Shown here piece after piece: positions 24,320 to 36,553 of a stretch of DNA of 64,000 nt (positions are counted from its first letter, which is position 1; the number at the start of each line of letters is the position of its first letter). Under the pieces are notes generated by a model that worked only from the letters and a program-made list of their open reading frames with translations, was not told the origin of the DNA and did not search any database. The position numbers were made by a program, and so were the translations under genes. The DNA is taken from contig NZ_QWEK01000006.1 of NCBI RefSeq assembly GCF_009935845.1, forward strand, positions 180,988 through 244,987. Direction: 5' to 3'. This stretch comes from Pseudoflavonifractor sp. 524-17 (GTDB lineage Bacteria > Bacillota > Clostridia > Oscillospirales > Oscillospiraceae).

Positions 24320-24327
24320 TGGATTCC

Positions 24328-24607
24328 TCAGGTATGTCTGGCCTGATAGCCCTCGCCCCAGGCCTGCATGGCATCCAAAATGGGCTTGAGGCTGTATCCC
24401 AGCTCTGTCAGGGTGTACTCCACCCGGGGCGGCACTTCGGGGCAGACAGTGGCGGGTGAGCAGGCCGCTATCCTCCATCTGACGGAGCTGCGCAGTGAGG
24501 ACTTTTTGGCTCACGGCGCCGCTCTGAAGGAGTTTGATGCAGTGGTGGATGCCTTTGGCGCCTGGAGGCCGAAGACAATCCCGCAGATCCCTCAGGCAGT
24601 AAAGCAT
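24328..24607 (-). pseudogene. HxlR-family regulator, decayed by frameshifts
   Basis: One frame reads [20 protein letters not shown], the core of the HxlR winged helix. After CLP an extra C in a CCCC run shifts it, and the next frame continues [16 protein letters not shown] and [15 protein letters not shown] to a stop at 24328. Upstream, SFRAAP appears in a third frame, and the N-terminal part no longer looks like HxlR. Two or more shifts make this a pseudogene rather than a read error. Confidence 0.75.
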
Positions 24608-24787
24608 CTGATATACTGTCCAATACGGAAATCCGCCTGATGGTTGTGGGTGGTGCGGAGAGTCTGTATGTCAACCCGGAGCACACGCTCGCGGTGGCGG
24701 ACGGTCCGGATTTTCCCCATGCGTTCAAGCCGCTTGCGGCGGCTCACGGTGAGGCGCTGCGCCATCTCCGGATGCGGGATGACGTGA

Positions 24788-24985
24788 AGTGGACCTCTCA
24801 GCCCCGCCACAGATTTCCAGGCCGAGGGAACGCGCGCCAGGGAATACTGCCTGGGCGGTGAAGAGCTGATCCTGAACAGCAGGAGCGAGAGCGTCATCAG
24901 GTATGCCGGCTATGCGGTGGCCTTAGCAGATGAACTGACTGGAGGGAACCACATTGGAGCGAGAATCTCCGTGGTGAGCAAGTAA
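24788..24985 (+). pseudogene. Possible gene remnant, unrecognised
   Basis: An open stretch of 65 codons without a start codon reads EEL, then LNSRSESVIRYAGYAVAL and ends SVVSK before TAA. The wording looks coding, but no start, no site and no family can be assigned. It could be the tail of a decayed gene. The rest of 24608-24787 holds nothing I can support. Confidence 0.25.
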
Positions 24986-25077
24986 AAACAGGAATCTGAA
25001 AGGCTGCTCCGATCCGGGGCAGTCTTTGGGGCGTTGCGGTACAGTGAGATGGGAGCAGGCAGAAGGGGGGAACTTGT

Positions 25078-25983
25078 GTGTTTTCCAAGAAAATGAGGCA
25101 GATGATGGGAACGCCGGACCAGGGGGAACGAGAGCAGCTGGACCGTCTGCAGCGGGCCCTGGGGGAGGCGGAGGCTATTTTGATTGGAGGGGGCGCGGGC
25201 CTGTCCGCCTCGGCGGGTCTGACTTACTCCGGAGCCCGGTTTGAGCGTTATTTTGAAGATTTTAAAGAAAAATATGGAATATCCGGCATGTACGCCGGGG
25301 GATTCTATCCCTTTGAATCGCCGGAGGAGTACTGGGCGTGGTGGAGCCGGCACATTATGGTGAACCGGTACAAGCGGGCTCCGCGGCCGGTCTACGATGA
25401 TCTGCGCAGGCTGGTGGAGGGGCGGGACTATTTCGTTCTTACCACCAATGTAGACCACCAGTTTCAGTTGGCGGGGTTTGACAAGGGGCGGCTGTTCTAC
25501 ACCCAGGGAGATTACGGCCTGTGGCAGTGCGCCCGGCCCTGCCATCAGAAAACTTACAACAATGAGAAGACGGTACGGGCCATGGCGGCCCGGCAGCGGG
25601 ATATGAAAATCCCGTCGGAGCTTATCCCTGAGTGCCCTGTCTGCGGCGGGCCTATGACTATGAACCTGCGGTCCGACGATACCTTTGTACAGGACGAGGG
25701 CTGGTATCAGGCCCAGGCCCGGTATCAGGACTTTCTCCAGCGGCACAGGGGAACGCGGGTGGTGTTTTTAGAGCTGGGAGTGGGCGGCAACACCCCGGCG
25801 ATTATCAAGTATCCTTTCTGGAAGTATACCTTAGAAAATATCAACAGTATCTATGTGTGTATCAATCAAGGCCAGGCATTTACTCATCCGGAAATTGCGT
25901 CCCGGTCGATATGTATTGATGGCGATATTAGACAGGTGATAGAGAAGATAGGAGCGGCAGAAAAAGTACCTGGCAGCCGGTAA
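25078..25983 (+). CDS. Class M sirtuin (SirTM-like), likely protein ADP-ribosyltransferase
   Basis: 301 aa from a GTG at 25078 after AGGGGGGAACT; an ATG at 25093 is an alternative. The NAD-binding motif is GGGAGLSASAGLTYSG. TTNVDHQF carries the Asn, and FYTQGDYGLWQC has Gln where deacetylating sirtuins have the catalytic His; this is the mark of SirTM enzymes, which ADP-ribosylate a lipoylated GcvH-like protein. Two zinc-ligand pairs are in CARPC and CPVCGG. The usual SirTM partners (macrodomain protein, GcvH-L, lipoate ligase) are absent here. Confidence 0.8.
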   Translation: MFSKKMRQMMGTPDQGEREQLDRLQRALGEAEAILIGGGAGLSASAGLTYSGARFERYFEDFKEKYGISGMYAGGFYPFESPEEYWAWWSRHIMVNRYKRAPRPVYDDLRRLVEGRDYFVLTTNVDHQFQLAGFDKGRLFYTQGDYGLWQCARPCHQKTYNNEKTVRAMAARQRDMKIPSELIPECPVCGGPMTMNLRSDDTFVQDEGWYQAQARYQDFLQRHRGTRVVFLELGVGGNTPAIIKYPFWKYTLENINSIYVCINQGQAFTHPEIASRSICIDGDIRQVIEKIGAAEKVPGSR

Positions 25984-26001
25984 AAAAATGATAAGATTTT
26001 T

Positions 26002-26040
26002 CGGCGGGGCGTCTAAGCTGGACACCCCGCCGGTTGTTGT
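26002..26040 (+). terminator. Terminator after the sirtuin gene
   Basis: CGGCGGGGCGTC pairs with GACACCCCGCCG (one G-T pair), then GTTGTTGTTT. Confidence 0.75.
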
Positions 26041-26087
26041 TTCCAGGAGACTGTAGAACTGACCGGTACCGTTGGTGTATGATATAG

Positions 26088-26717
<630 letters not shown>

Positions 26718-26766
26718 ATAACTAATATAAAAGCTGCTCGATAAAGCAGAATACTTAAGAAGCAGT

Positions 26767-26798
26767 CCGCCTGTCGAAACAGGCGTTTCGACAGGCGG
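26767..26798. repeat. GCCTGTCGAAA palindrome, copy 2
   Basis: CCGCCTGTCGAAAC and GTTTCGACAGGCGG form an inverted repeat after the recombinase gene, immediately before the remnant of the 165-bp element. It could act as a terminator but has no T tract. Confidence 0.6.
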
Positions 26799-26810
26799 AG
26801 CGACCCTATT

Positions 26811-26903
26811 TTCTTAAAAATGCGTCAGGATTTCTGAAAAAACTGCTTGTCAGGGAAAAATCTCTTGCACTTGGTCATTCCGCCGGGGTTCAGACAGGTT
26901 CTA
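26811..26903. mobile_element. Decayed right half of the 165-bp repeat
   Basis: AATGCGTCAGGATTTCTG, then ACTGCTTGTCAGGGAAAAATC and a terminal GGTTCAGACAGGTTCTA match the right half of the copy at 10535-10699 with many substitutions. The left half is missing and its place is taken by the palindrome at 26767. The rest of the gap, to 27058, has a TATAAT at 27022 as a probable -10 for the next gene. Confidence 0.55.
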
Positions 26904-27058
26904 AGGTACAGCGGCGGATGGAGCGCCTTCTGGAAAGACGGATAATCGAAATTGGAATACGCGGAATAATTGCGTATAGTTTATAGATGATATCTACATT
27001 AAAAACAGATTATTTTTGCAGTATAATAGAGAAAACAGCCAAAGGAGGATGAGCGATT

Positions 27059-27598
27059 ATGAATCACATTTCATCAAGCCCTATCGCGCTGGAGTGGTTT
27101 TCTCTTCAGGGGCTGCGCATGGGCGTAAAAGCGGAACATAGGGAGGCATTCCGAAAAGCTGTTTCGGAGCAGAGAGAACTTGGGACGGGCCAGATGAATG
27201 AACGGCTGGAGCAGCTGAAACAGAGCGGCGGCACTCAGAAGCTGACCGAAGAGCAGAAAAACGCCCTTTCGGAGAAATACGATCCCCAAAACATGACGCT
27301 GGAGGAATACCGGAGCCTGCTGGATGACCTGTGCGAGTACGGGATTCTGGAGGAGGGCGATAAGGTCTTTGTGGGCGGCGAAAATCTGGTGCCGCTGGCG
27401 CTCTCCGGGCCTATGGTCCAAGTCTCGTCATATTCCGGCCCGGTTCACCCTGGCTTGGGACGGCAGGGCGGAAACGTAATAGAGTGGGCAAACTATGAGG
27501 CGTCGTTTAGGACCATGAATGTGGATACACAGAAGTATGAAAAGACGCTGCGGGCTGTGCTGTTCGGCAGAATTGGCAGCGTATTGGAGCAGCTTTAG
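27059..27598 (+). CDS. Hypothetical protein
   Basis: 179 aa from the ATG at 27059 after AAAGGAGG. I do not recognise a family. It has no signal peptide or membrane segment; residues 20-100 are charged and helical (ERLEQLKQSGGTQKLTEEQK, then LEEYRSLLDDLCEYGIL). Weak conservation-like wording is limited to the N-terminus (ALEWFSLQGLRMG). It precedes the M28 lipoprotein gene by 126 bp on the same strand. Confidence 0.6.
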   Translation: MNHISSSPIALEWFSLQGLRMGVKAEHREAFRKAVSEQRELGTGQMNERLEQLKQSGGTQKLTEEQKNALSEKYDPQNMTLEEYRSLLDDLCEYGILEEGDKVFVGGENLVPLALSGPMVQVSSYSGPVHPGLGRQGGNVIEWANYEASFRTMNVDTQKYEKTLRAVLFGRIGSVLEQL

Positions 27599-27724
27599 GT
27601 CAGGGACAGACCTGTATCAGAGGACGCCCGCGCCGAACGAAGAAAAGAGAGAAACGGATGAGAGTGAGCAATTAGTATGCGCCTGCGCTGCTGTCTCATA
27701 TCGTGCTTGTTTTAGGGGGGCAAT

Positions 27725-29549
27725 ATGAATCGAAAGATAGCAATCCTGATTGACGCGGGGCTTGGCCTGCTGCTCTCCGCCTGTGGAGGGGAGCCAGCCA
27801 GTCAGCTGAAGCAGGATCTCACGTTCCTCTGTTCCGAGGCGTGTTGGGGGCGGCTGCCTGGGTCGGCGGGGAACGATGCCGCCCAGGACTACGTCGCGGG
27901 GGACTTTGAGGAGGCGGGGCTGGACCCCCTCCAGGGGTTTGACTCCCTGCTGGTTCCCTATGACCAGACGGCCTTTGACATGGACAGGCAGGAGCAGACC
28001 CTGACCGCTGTTTTTCCCGACGGCAGCAGCAAAACCTTCTATGCCGGCGCGGACTTCTATCCCTATCTGGGCCTGGACGGCGGCTTTTCAGGGGAAGTGA
28101 CCGCTGACCCGGCGGATCCGGATTTGGAAGATAAGATCTTTCTCTCCCCGGACGGGAGTATGCCGGACAGCAGGGCAGATGTACTCCAATCTGTCACCGC
28201 CGCCGCCAGAATCCGGCGGGGGAACCGGCCGGTATTGCACTGTCCTCCCGCCGTATTCGAGCAGCTAACCGGGTGCAGCGCGCTGACTCTAAAGGGCGCG
28301 CCGGTTACGCAGGAGAAGACGCTGTACAATGTGGCGGGGGTTCTGCCGGGAAGGAGCGGCAAGGACGCCCTCCTTGTCACCGCCCATTTTGACCATGTGG
28401 GCGGCTATGGGGACGTGTACTACCCTGGGGCCTTTGACAACGCCTCCGGCACGGCCCTGATGCTGGAGGTCATGCGTCAGATGGCGCAGAGCGGAAATCA
28501 GGCGGACTACGATTATTATATTCGTCGCCTTCAACGGCGAAGACATGGGCCAACTGGGCAGCGCTGGTATTGTTGATTTGCTGCCCTATGAGACAATCAA
28601 TGTGGTTAATCTGGATAGTATCGGTCTGACCCCAGATGGCCGTCTCGGTGTAACCGGACAGAACCAGACGCTTCAAGACAGCTTGATTTCCGGCTTAAAC
28701 GGCACAATTTCCTGCGCTCCGCTCCCGGAAGCCTTGGACAGCGACCACGTCAGCTTTGAACGGCATGGGATTCCCGCTGTGACCATTTCCAGCTATCTGG
28801 ACACTCAGACGGCCTATGCCAGTATTCACCGCCCATCTGATATGCCGGACAAAGTGGACACCGATTTTCTCTCCCAGGTTGCGCCGCTGCTGGTGCAGTA
28901 TATACAGAATACTGCCCTGGTTCCTCACTATGAGCCGGAGGAGGCGGGGGAATACCAGGAGAGCGAAGCGAAGCGCAGGGCAAAGCAGGCGGAGGCCCAG
29001 GTGGAGGCGGTAAATCCGCCCGATGATATGCTGCTGCCCATTGAGGTTGACGGGCGGATCTACATGGTGCGGGATACCAGCTTCCTAGTGAACCCGGATC
29101 GGGCGGAGGAGCTGATACCGAGGCTGACGTTCCCGGAGCGGCTGGGGGAGGCATTTTTGCTGGACCGGGAGGCCCCTCTGTACAGCAGCGGCTTTTATTC
29201 GGAATTTGATCAGGACTCCGACGGCAGGCACGTATCTGTCCGGGACCTGTTGGACGAGGACTACGAGTTAGGCGTGTTGCAGGAGATCACCGACCCCCTG
29301 GACGGGACTGTGTACTGGTCCGTTTCCTATTCTGACGGCACCCACAAGCTGTCACTTAGCGGGTATGAGCGCCAGCACTATCCGGCCGCGGAGCTTCTGC
29401 GCGCTGTGGCCTATCTGGGGGACGGCCTGCCTTACTGCTATATCCTGTCCAACGACAGAAATAACGATAACGCCATTGACGGAGGCGCGCTGACCCAGTA
29501 TATGTTGGATGCCATCCCAGCGCTGAGAGAAATTCCACAGCTGCAATAG
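27725..29549 (+). pseudogene. M28-family metallopeptidase lipoprotein, split by one frameshift
   Basis: The first frame starts at 27725 with a lipobox (LLLSACGG) and reads through TAHFDHVGG and GAFDNASGTALML. Near 28515 the conserved frame moves by one base and continues IFVAFNGEDMGQLGSAG, NVVNLDSIGL, SDHVSFERHGIPA and a C-terminal extension to 29549. All M28 zinc and catalytic residues (H, D, E, D, H) survive across the two pieces, so one base change would restore a protein of about 607 aa. It is either a recent mutation or a base error. Confidence 0.75.
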
Positions 29550-29555
29550 AGACTG

Positions 29556-29597
29556 AGAGCAGTTTTCGGAACTTCGAGGTTCTGAAAACTGCTCTTT
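29556..29597. terminator. Terminator after the M28 gene
   Basis: AGAGCAGTTTTCGGAAC pairs with GTTCTGAAAACTGCTCT around a TTCGAG-type loop, then TTTCT. The arm AGTTTTC...GAAAACT recurs in the hairpin at 31289-31320. Confidence 0.8.
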
Positions 29598-29787
29598 TCT
29601 GGACGAAACTGGCCTAAGCTCCCTCACTTGCTCCTGTGGGCCAATTTACCTTGAGAGAAACACGGAATGTGTTGAACTCAAGATGTAATGTTTTGCATTG
29701 TGCCCTGTAAAGGCGTGCAGATGGACCAGGCGTGCCTGGGGCAGGCAGTTTCAGCGTTTCTCGCCGGAGTGGAAGAGGACGCGGCGT

Positions 29788-31167
29788 CTAGCCCTGCGTA
29801 TATGGCCGGAGCAGCCGGAGCACCTCCGGCGTAAGCAGGAGGAGCGCGGCCAGGTTAGGCAGGGCCATCAAGCCGTTAAAGATATCCGCCAGCTGCCAGA
29901 CGGCGGAGAGATCCGCCACGCTGCCTGCCACAATCATGAGCAGGAAGAGAAACCGGTAGAGCAAAATGCCCCGCCTGCCTCCGGTGAGACAGGCCAGGCC
30001 CCGTTCGCCGTAGTAGCTCCATCCCAGCAGGGAGGTAAAGGCGAAGAGGAGGAGGCACACCGAGACAAAGGCGCCGCCGAAGGGACCCAGTACGGTGGAA
30101 AAGGCGGCGGCGGACAGCGGCGCGCCCAGCATGGCGTCGGGAATGCTGCCGCTGTGAATGGCGGCCAGGGCGGCCTCGGGCTGGTAGACCCCGGAGGTGA
30201 GAATCACCAGAGCGGTGACAGAGCAGACGGCAATGGTGGCGATGAAGACCTCAAAAATGCCCCACATCCCCTCTTCGGCGGGGTCGGTGACATCGGAAGC
30301 GGCGTGAGCCATGGCGGAGGAGCCCATCCCGGCCTCGTTGGTGAACACCCCCCGGGCCACGCCGTAGCGCATGGCGGCGGCCACGCTGTAGCCTAGTCCG
30401 CCGCCCACCGCCGCCTTGGGAACGAAAGCGGCGCGGATAATCTCACACAGGGCACCGGGGATGGCGGCGGCGTGACGCCACAGCACTACCGTCCCGCCGC
30501 CCAAAAAGAGGAGGGCCATGCAGGGGACCAAAGCCTCGCTGACCCTGCCGATGCGTCCGATGCCCCCCAGAATGACCCCGCCGCAGCACAGGGCAACAAT
30601 GATTCCAATGAGGAGGGGATCCCAGCCGAAGGCGGCGTGGAGGGCAGTGGCGATGGAGTTGGCCTGGACCAGATTCCCGCCCCCCAGCGAGGCGGCGGTA
30701 CAGCATAGGGAGAAGAGAACTGCCAGGGAGCGCAGCCCCAGTCCCCGCTCCAGATAGCACATGGGGCCCCCTTGCCAGCCGCCGCCGGGGGCCCGCTCCC
30801 GGTAGCGTACCGCCAGGAGTTTTTCCGCACAGCCGGTCATCATGCCCAGCAGGGCGGAGACCCACATCCAGAAGACCGCGCCTGGTCCGCCGTAAAAAAT
30901 AGCGGTGGCAACACCGGCGATGCTTCCGGTACCGATGGTGGAGGCCAAGGCGGTGGAGAGTGTCTGAAGCTGGGTCAGTCCGCCGCCGCCAGAGCGCTTC
31001 CCCTTGGAGAAGAGGGCGCCGAAGGTGGCCCGCAGCCACACATGGGCTCCGAAGATCTGAAAGAAACCAGTGCGGATTGAGTACCAGAGCCCCGTGAGCA
31101 GGAAGAGCCCCAATAGCCAGGGGTTCCAGATGGCATCCCCCAGCCAAGTCAGAAAAGTCATGTCCAT
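29788..31167 (-). CDS. Sodium/alanine symporter (AGCS family)
   Basis: 459 aa with about ten to eleven membrane segments. The family signatures are clear: IRTGFFQIFGA near the start, STALASTIGTGSIAGVATAI, GGPGAVFWMWVSALLGM, and GVFTNEAGMGSSAMAHAASD. It takes up alanine or glycine with sodium across the inner membrane. It has its own site (GGAGGGATGG) and lies between two terminator regions, so it is transcribed alone. No glycine riboswitch is visible in its leader (31168-31290). Confidence 0.92.
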   Translation of the reverse strand: MDMTFLTWLGDAIWNPWLLGLFLLTGLWYSIRTGFFQIFGAHVWLRATFGALFSKGKRSGGGGLTQLQTLSTALASTIGTGSIAGVATAIFYGGPGAVFWMWVSALLGMMTGCAEKLLAVRYRERAPGGGWQGGPMCYLERGLGLRSLAVLFSLCCTAASLGGGNLVQANSIATALHAAFGWDPLLIGIIVALCCGGVILGGIGRIGRVSEALVPCMALLFLGGGTVVLWRHAAAIPGALCEIIRAAFVPKAAVGGGLGYSVAAAMRYGVARGVFTNEAGMGSSAMAHAASDVTDPAEEGMWGIFEVFIATIAVCSVTALVILTSGVYQPEAALAAIHSGSIPDAMLGAPLSAAAFSTVLGPFGGAFVSVCLLLFAFTSLLGWSYYGERGLACLTGGRRGILLYRFLFLLMIVAGSVADLSAVWQLADIFNGLMALPNLAALLLLTPEVLRLLRPYTQG

Positions 31168-31288
31168 CCCTCCTGTGTACAGGCATATGCGCCGGGAGGG
31201 AGATTCATGCGGAGGAGGGCAGCGGCCAAGGAGAAAAGGGTAGTGTGAAAGAGAACCGTCAGGGTTCCCTTCCGCGTCCAGGCAAACC

Positions 31289-31320
31289 AGTTTTCAGACC
31301 TTCAAAAAGGTCTGAAAACT
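31289..31320. terminator. Hairpin upstream of the symporter gene, terminator-like
   Basis: AGTTTTCAGACCTT and AAGGTCTGAAAACT form a 14-bp stem. It follows clpE and the palindrome at 31325 in transcription order. Confidence 0.65.
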
Positions 31321-31324
31321 GCGC

Positions 31325-31358
31325 TCAGCCTGTCAAACATATATTTTCGACAGGCTGA
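31325..31358. repeat. GCCTGTCGAAA palindrome, copy 3
   Basis: TCAGCCTGTC and GACAGGCTGA flank an AT-rich core with TTTTCGA. It sits between two terminator-like hairpins. Confidence 0.6.
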
Positions 31359-31360
31359 CG

Positions 31361-31388
31361 GCCCCCGGAACAGAAGGTTCTGGGGGCC
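31361..31388 (-). terminator. Hairpin directly after the clpE-like gene
   Basis: GGCCCCCGGAAC and GTTCTGGGGGCC pair; it lacks a T tract but is followed by two more hairpins. Confidence 0.6.
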
Positions 31389-31394
31389 GATGGT

Positions 31395-33938
<2,544 letters not shown>

Positions 33939-34089
33939 TGTTGTCAACTCCTTTTTGGGTGGATCCCGGCAAAACAGCCTGGGTGCGGGAACGGAAAGGC
34001 GATCCACCGTGAGAGGGGAGAAACCCTCCCGGTTACAAGATTCTAAAGTGAAATTATGAACTGCGTATGAATGTGCGGAAGGAAAGCGG

Positions 34090-34629
34090 TCACTGGCCGG
34101 GACCTTTTCCCATGAAAGCCAGGTATTGCAGCAGATATCCGATGAATGCCGCCACCGTCAGCAGCAAAGCGAAGGAGATCAGCGCGGTGGCCCAGTGCCG
34201 GGGGATGTTGGGGAAGAGGACCAGCGCCGCACAGACCACAAAGAATACGCCGGTGGACGCCTTGCCCAGCCAGTTGGCGGAGATGATATCCGCTGCCCTG
34301 CGGTACAGGGTAAGGGCGCCGATGCCCATGGCCGCTTCCTTCAGAAAGAAGACTGCCACGGCCCACATGGGGATAATCTGGGCTGCGGCGATGCAGATGA
34401 TGACGGTAAAGGTCATCAGCTTATCGGCCAGGGGGTCCAGAACGCGGCCCAGGCGGGTGATCTGATGAAAGTGCCGGGCGATCCAGCCGTCGGCGATGTC
34501 GGTGAGGAACGCAAGGGTATAGATGGCAACCGCCCAGTAGTGGGCGTTGGGGTGGGGGTGAAAGAAGACGATGGCGAAAACTGGAACCAGAACGAGCCGG
34601 AAGAGGGAGAGGAGATTGGGAATATTCAT
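34090..34629 (-). CDS. pgsA: CDP-diacylglycerol-glycerol-3-phosphate 3-phosphatidyltransferase
   Basis: 179 aa, membrane protein with about five segments. The CDP-alcohol phosphotransferase motif D-x2-DG-x2-AR-x8-G-x3-D-x3-D is visible from DIADGWIAR to LGRVLDPLADK. It makes phosphatidylglycerol phosphate. It lies downstream of cvpA by 27 bp in the same run of genes. Confidence 0.88.
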   Translation of the reverse strand: MNIPNLLSLFRLVLVPVFAIVFFHPHPNAHYWAVAIYTLAFLTDIADGWIARHFHQITRLGRVLDPLADKLMTFTVIICIAAAQIIPMWAVAVFFLKEAAMGIGALTLYRRAADIISANWLGKASTGVFFVVCAALVLFPNIPRHWATALISFALLLTVAAFIGYLLQYLAFMGKGPGQ

Positions 34630-34656
34630 AAATACCTCCTAAACGGAAGGGGCCAA

Positions 34657-35352
34657 CTAGATCACTGCGCCGCCCAGCAGGGACAGGGGCGTATTGGTCA
34701 TAAAAAACTGGAGCAGATAGGTCTGCTGCACCACCTCAGCGGGGATAAGCGCCCCCATGGACAGCAGCCAGCCCGCCAGGAAGAGAAGGAGCCCCCCTTT
34801 GACCAGGCCAATGAGGGCGCCCCCCAGCTGATTGAGGGTGTGCAGCCCCGGCAGGCGGGCCACCAGATTGAGAGAGCGGCTGATCACCGCCCACACCGCC
34901 AGCAGCACCGCAAAGGCGGCGGCAAAGATCAGGCGGAAGGCCAGGGCTTGGGCAATGGCGGCCGCGGCCTGGGCGGCGGCGCTGGCGGCGGCCTGAGTGA
35001 GGCCGCTGTCCACCGCCCGGTCTACCGTGTCGATCAGTTCCTCATAAAAGCCCATGTCCCGCAGCAGATCCAGCACATCCTGGAGAGGCAGGTCGTCCAA
35101 AGCCCCCTCCAGAGAGCCGCCGGCCTGTTCCATCTGGCGGTCCAGCTGCTGTTCAATGGCGGCGGTGAGTCTGGGTTCTAGGGCCCGGCCTACCGCCGGG
35201 GCCAGGGCCTTAGCGGTGAGACTGGCGCCGCCGAAGGCCACCAGAACGGCCAGAAGGCCGCACAGGGAGCGGACCAGCCCCTTTTTCGCCCCCAGATATA
35301 CAAAGAGGGCAAGGAGGGCGAGCACAACAACGTCAAGCAGAAGATAAGACAT
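34657..35352 (-). CDS. CvpA family membrane protein
   Basis: 231 aa. The N-terminus (LLLDVVVLALLALFVYLGAK then GLVRSLCGL) and a C-terminal hydrophobic pair match CvpA (colicin V production) proteins, which in Firmicutes are membrane proteins of unknown role. The middle (about 60-120) is a long Ala/Gln/Leu-rich extracytoplasmic stretch. It is 15 bp downstream of the DUF5711 gene. Confidence 0.8.
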   Translation of the reverse strand: MSYLLLDVVVLALLALFVYLGAKKGLVRSLCGLLAVLVAFGGASLTAKALAPAVGRALEPRLTAAIEQQLDRQMEQAGGSLEGALDDLPLQDVLDLLRDMGFYEELIDTVDRAVDSGLTQAAASAAAQAAAAIAQALAFRLIFAAAFAVLLAVWAVISRSLNLVARLPGLHTLNQLGGALIGLVKGGLLLFLAGWLLSMGALIPAEVVQQTYLLQFFMTNTPLSLLGGAVI

Positions 35353-35367
35353 AGAAACCTCCGAAGA

Positions 35368-36552
35368 TTATTCCGGGATATAGAGATGGGCAGTGTTGGC
35401 ATTCATCAGCATGGTACTGCCGTCAGAGCGCTGGATCACCCGCCGGGCCCCCTGGGTGATTTCCAGAGAGCGGTAGGGGGTCAGATCGGAACGGAAGATG
35501 TCCAGCCGCCCGGCGGAGAGAAGGGCGATGTATTTCCCCGCCGCGGACAGGGAGAAGACCTGTTCCCCCAAGGAGTAGGAGGCGGTCTGCCCGTCCTCGT
35601 CCACGACCACCAGATCGGCGGTGCTGCCTGCCCGGTACTTGCCCAGCAGCAGGGCGGCGTATCCGTCCCCATCCAGGGAAAAACCCTTGAGGTAGCGGCC
35701 GGAGTAGGAGTAATTGGTCTGGACAGTGCCGTCTGCGTCCAGAATGGACAGAGAATTTTCTCCCAGTACCCAAACGCCGCCGCTGGTCCAGCGCAGACCC
35801 AAACTGACGTCGCTGCCCAGAGAGCACACCGCGTCTGGCTCAATGTCCTCCTCTGTACGGGAGAGCCGGTAGAACTCGGCCTGGGTGTCAAACTGACTGC
35901 CCTGGGTGCCGATGGTGAGCAGAACCATGGATCTCCCGTCGGGGGAGAGGGCGGCGTCCAGAATAAAACGGCTGGACAGCTTGACCCGCAGGGTGGCGGC
36001 AAAGCTGTTGTCGTAGACGGTGGCGGTGCCTTTAAAGCCGCTTTGCTGGGCGACCACCACCATTTCGCCCGCATCGTTGAGACGGGCGGAGAGGAAGGAC
36101 TCCCCCTCCCGCAGTGAGAGGGAGAACTGCTGCGCCCCGCCGGAGAAGACATAGAGGCTGGTGCCCCCCGCGTCGTAGACCAGGGCGGTCTTGGTATTGC
36201 TGTCGATGACAGGATGGTCCATGGACACGGGCTGATCCAGAAGGAGGGTGCCGTCCCCGCTGTAGAGCTGGATGGACTGGGGGGAGGACACCAGAAGACC
36301 GTTATTCAAGGTGGCAAAGCTGTTGGTGCTGCCGCCGCTGTAGGGAAAGGACTCCGCCAGGCCGCTCTCATTGCGCTCCAAAGTGCGGTACTGAAACCAG
36401 CGGCGCAGACTGTCCATATTGAACCGATCCCGGTTGACCACCAGAAACATTGCCCCCAGAACCAGGGCCAGGGTCAGCAAAAAGGCCAGCAGCCGGAACA
36501 GAAGAGGGGGCTTCCTCTTCTGCGGCTTGCTTTTGGGCTCCAGAAGTTCCAT
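35368..36552 (-). CDS. DUF5711 family membrane-anchored protein
   Basis: 394 aa. One membrane segment lies at about 18-40 (LFRLLAFLLTLALVLGAMFL), then a large extracytoplasmic domain made of repeated beta strands resembling a WD or quinoprotein propeller (LLVSSPQSIQLYSGDG, VVDEDGQTASYSLG). DUF5711 is of unknown function and often sits near ecf and truA genes in Clostridia. The start overlaps nothing; it follows truA by 1 bp. Confidence 0.78.
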   Translation of the reverse strand: MELLEPKSKPQKRKPPLLFRLLAFLLTLALVLGAMFLVVNRDRFNMDSLRRWFQYRTLERNESGLAESFPYSGGSTNSFATLNNGLLVSSPQSIQLYSGDGTLLLDQPVSMDHPVIDSNTKTALVYDAGGTSLYVFSGGAQQFSLSLREGESFLSARLNDAGEMVVVAQQSGFKGTATVYDNSFAATLRVKLSSRFILDAALSPDGRSMVLLTIGTQGSQFDTQAEFYRLSRTEEDIEPDAVCSLGSDVSLGLRWTSGGVWVLGENSLSILDADGTVQTNYSYSGRYLKGFSLDGDGYAALLLGKYRAGSTADLVVVDEDGQTASYSLGEQVFSLSAAGKYIALLSAGRLDIFRSDLTPYRSLEITQGARRVIQRSDGSTMLMNANTAHLYIPE

Positions 36553-36553
36553 A

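Noticed and set aside
31168..31290. Glycine riboswitch before the AGCS symporter
   Set aside because: The conserved glycine-aptamer core is not present on the minus strand of this leader.
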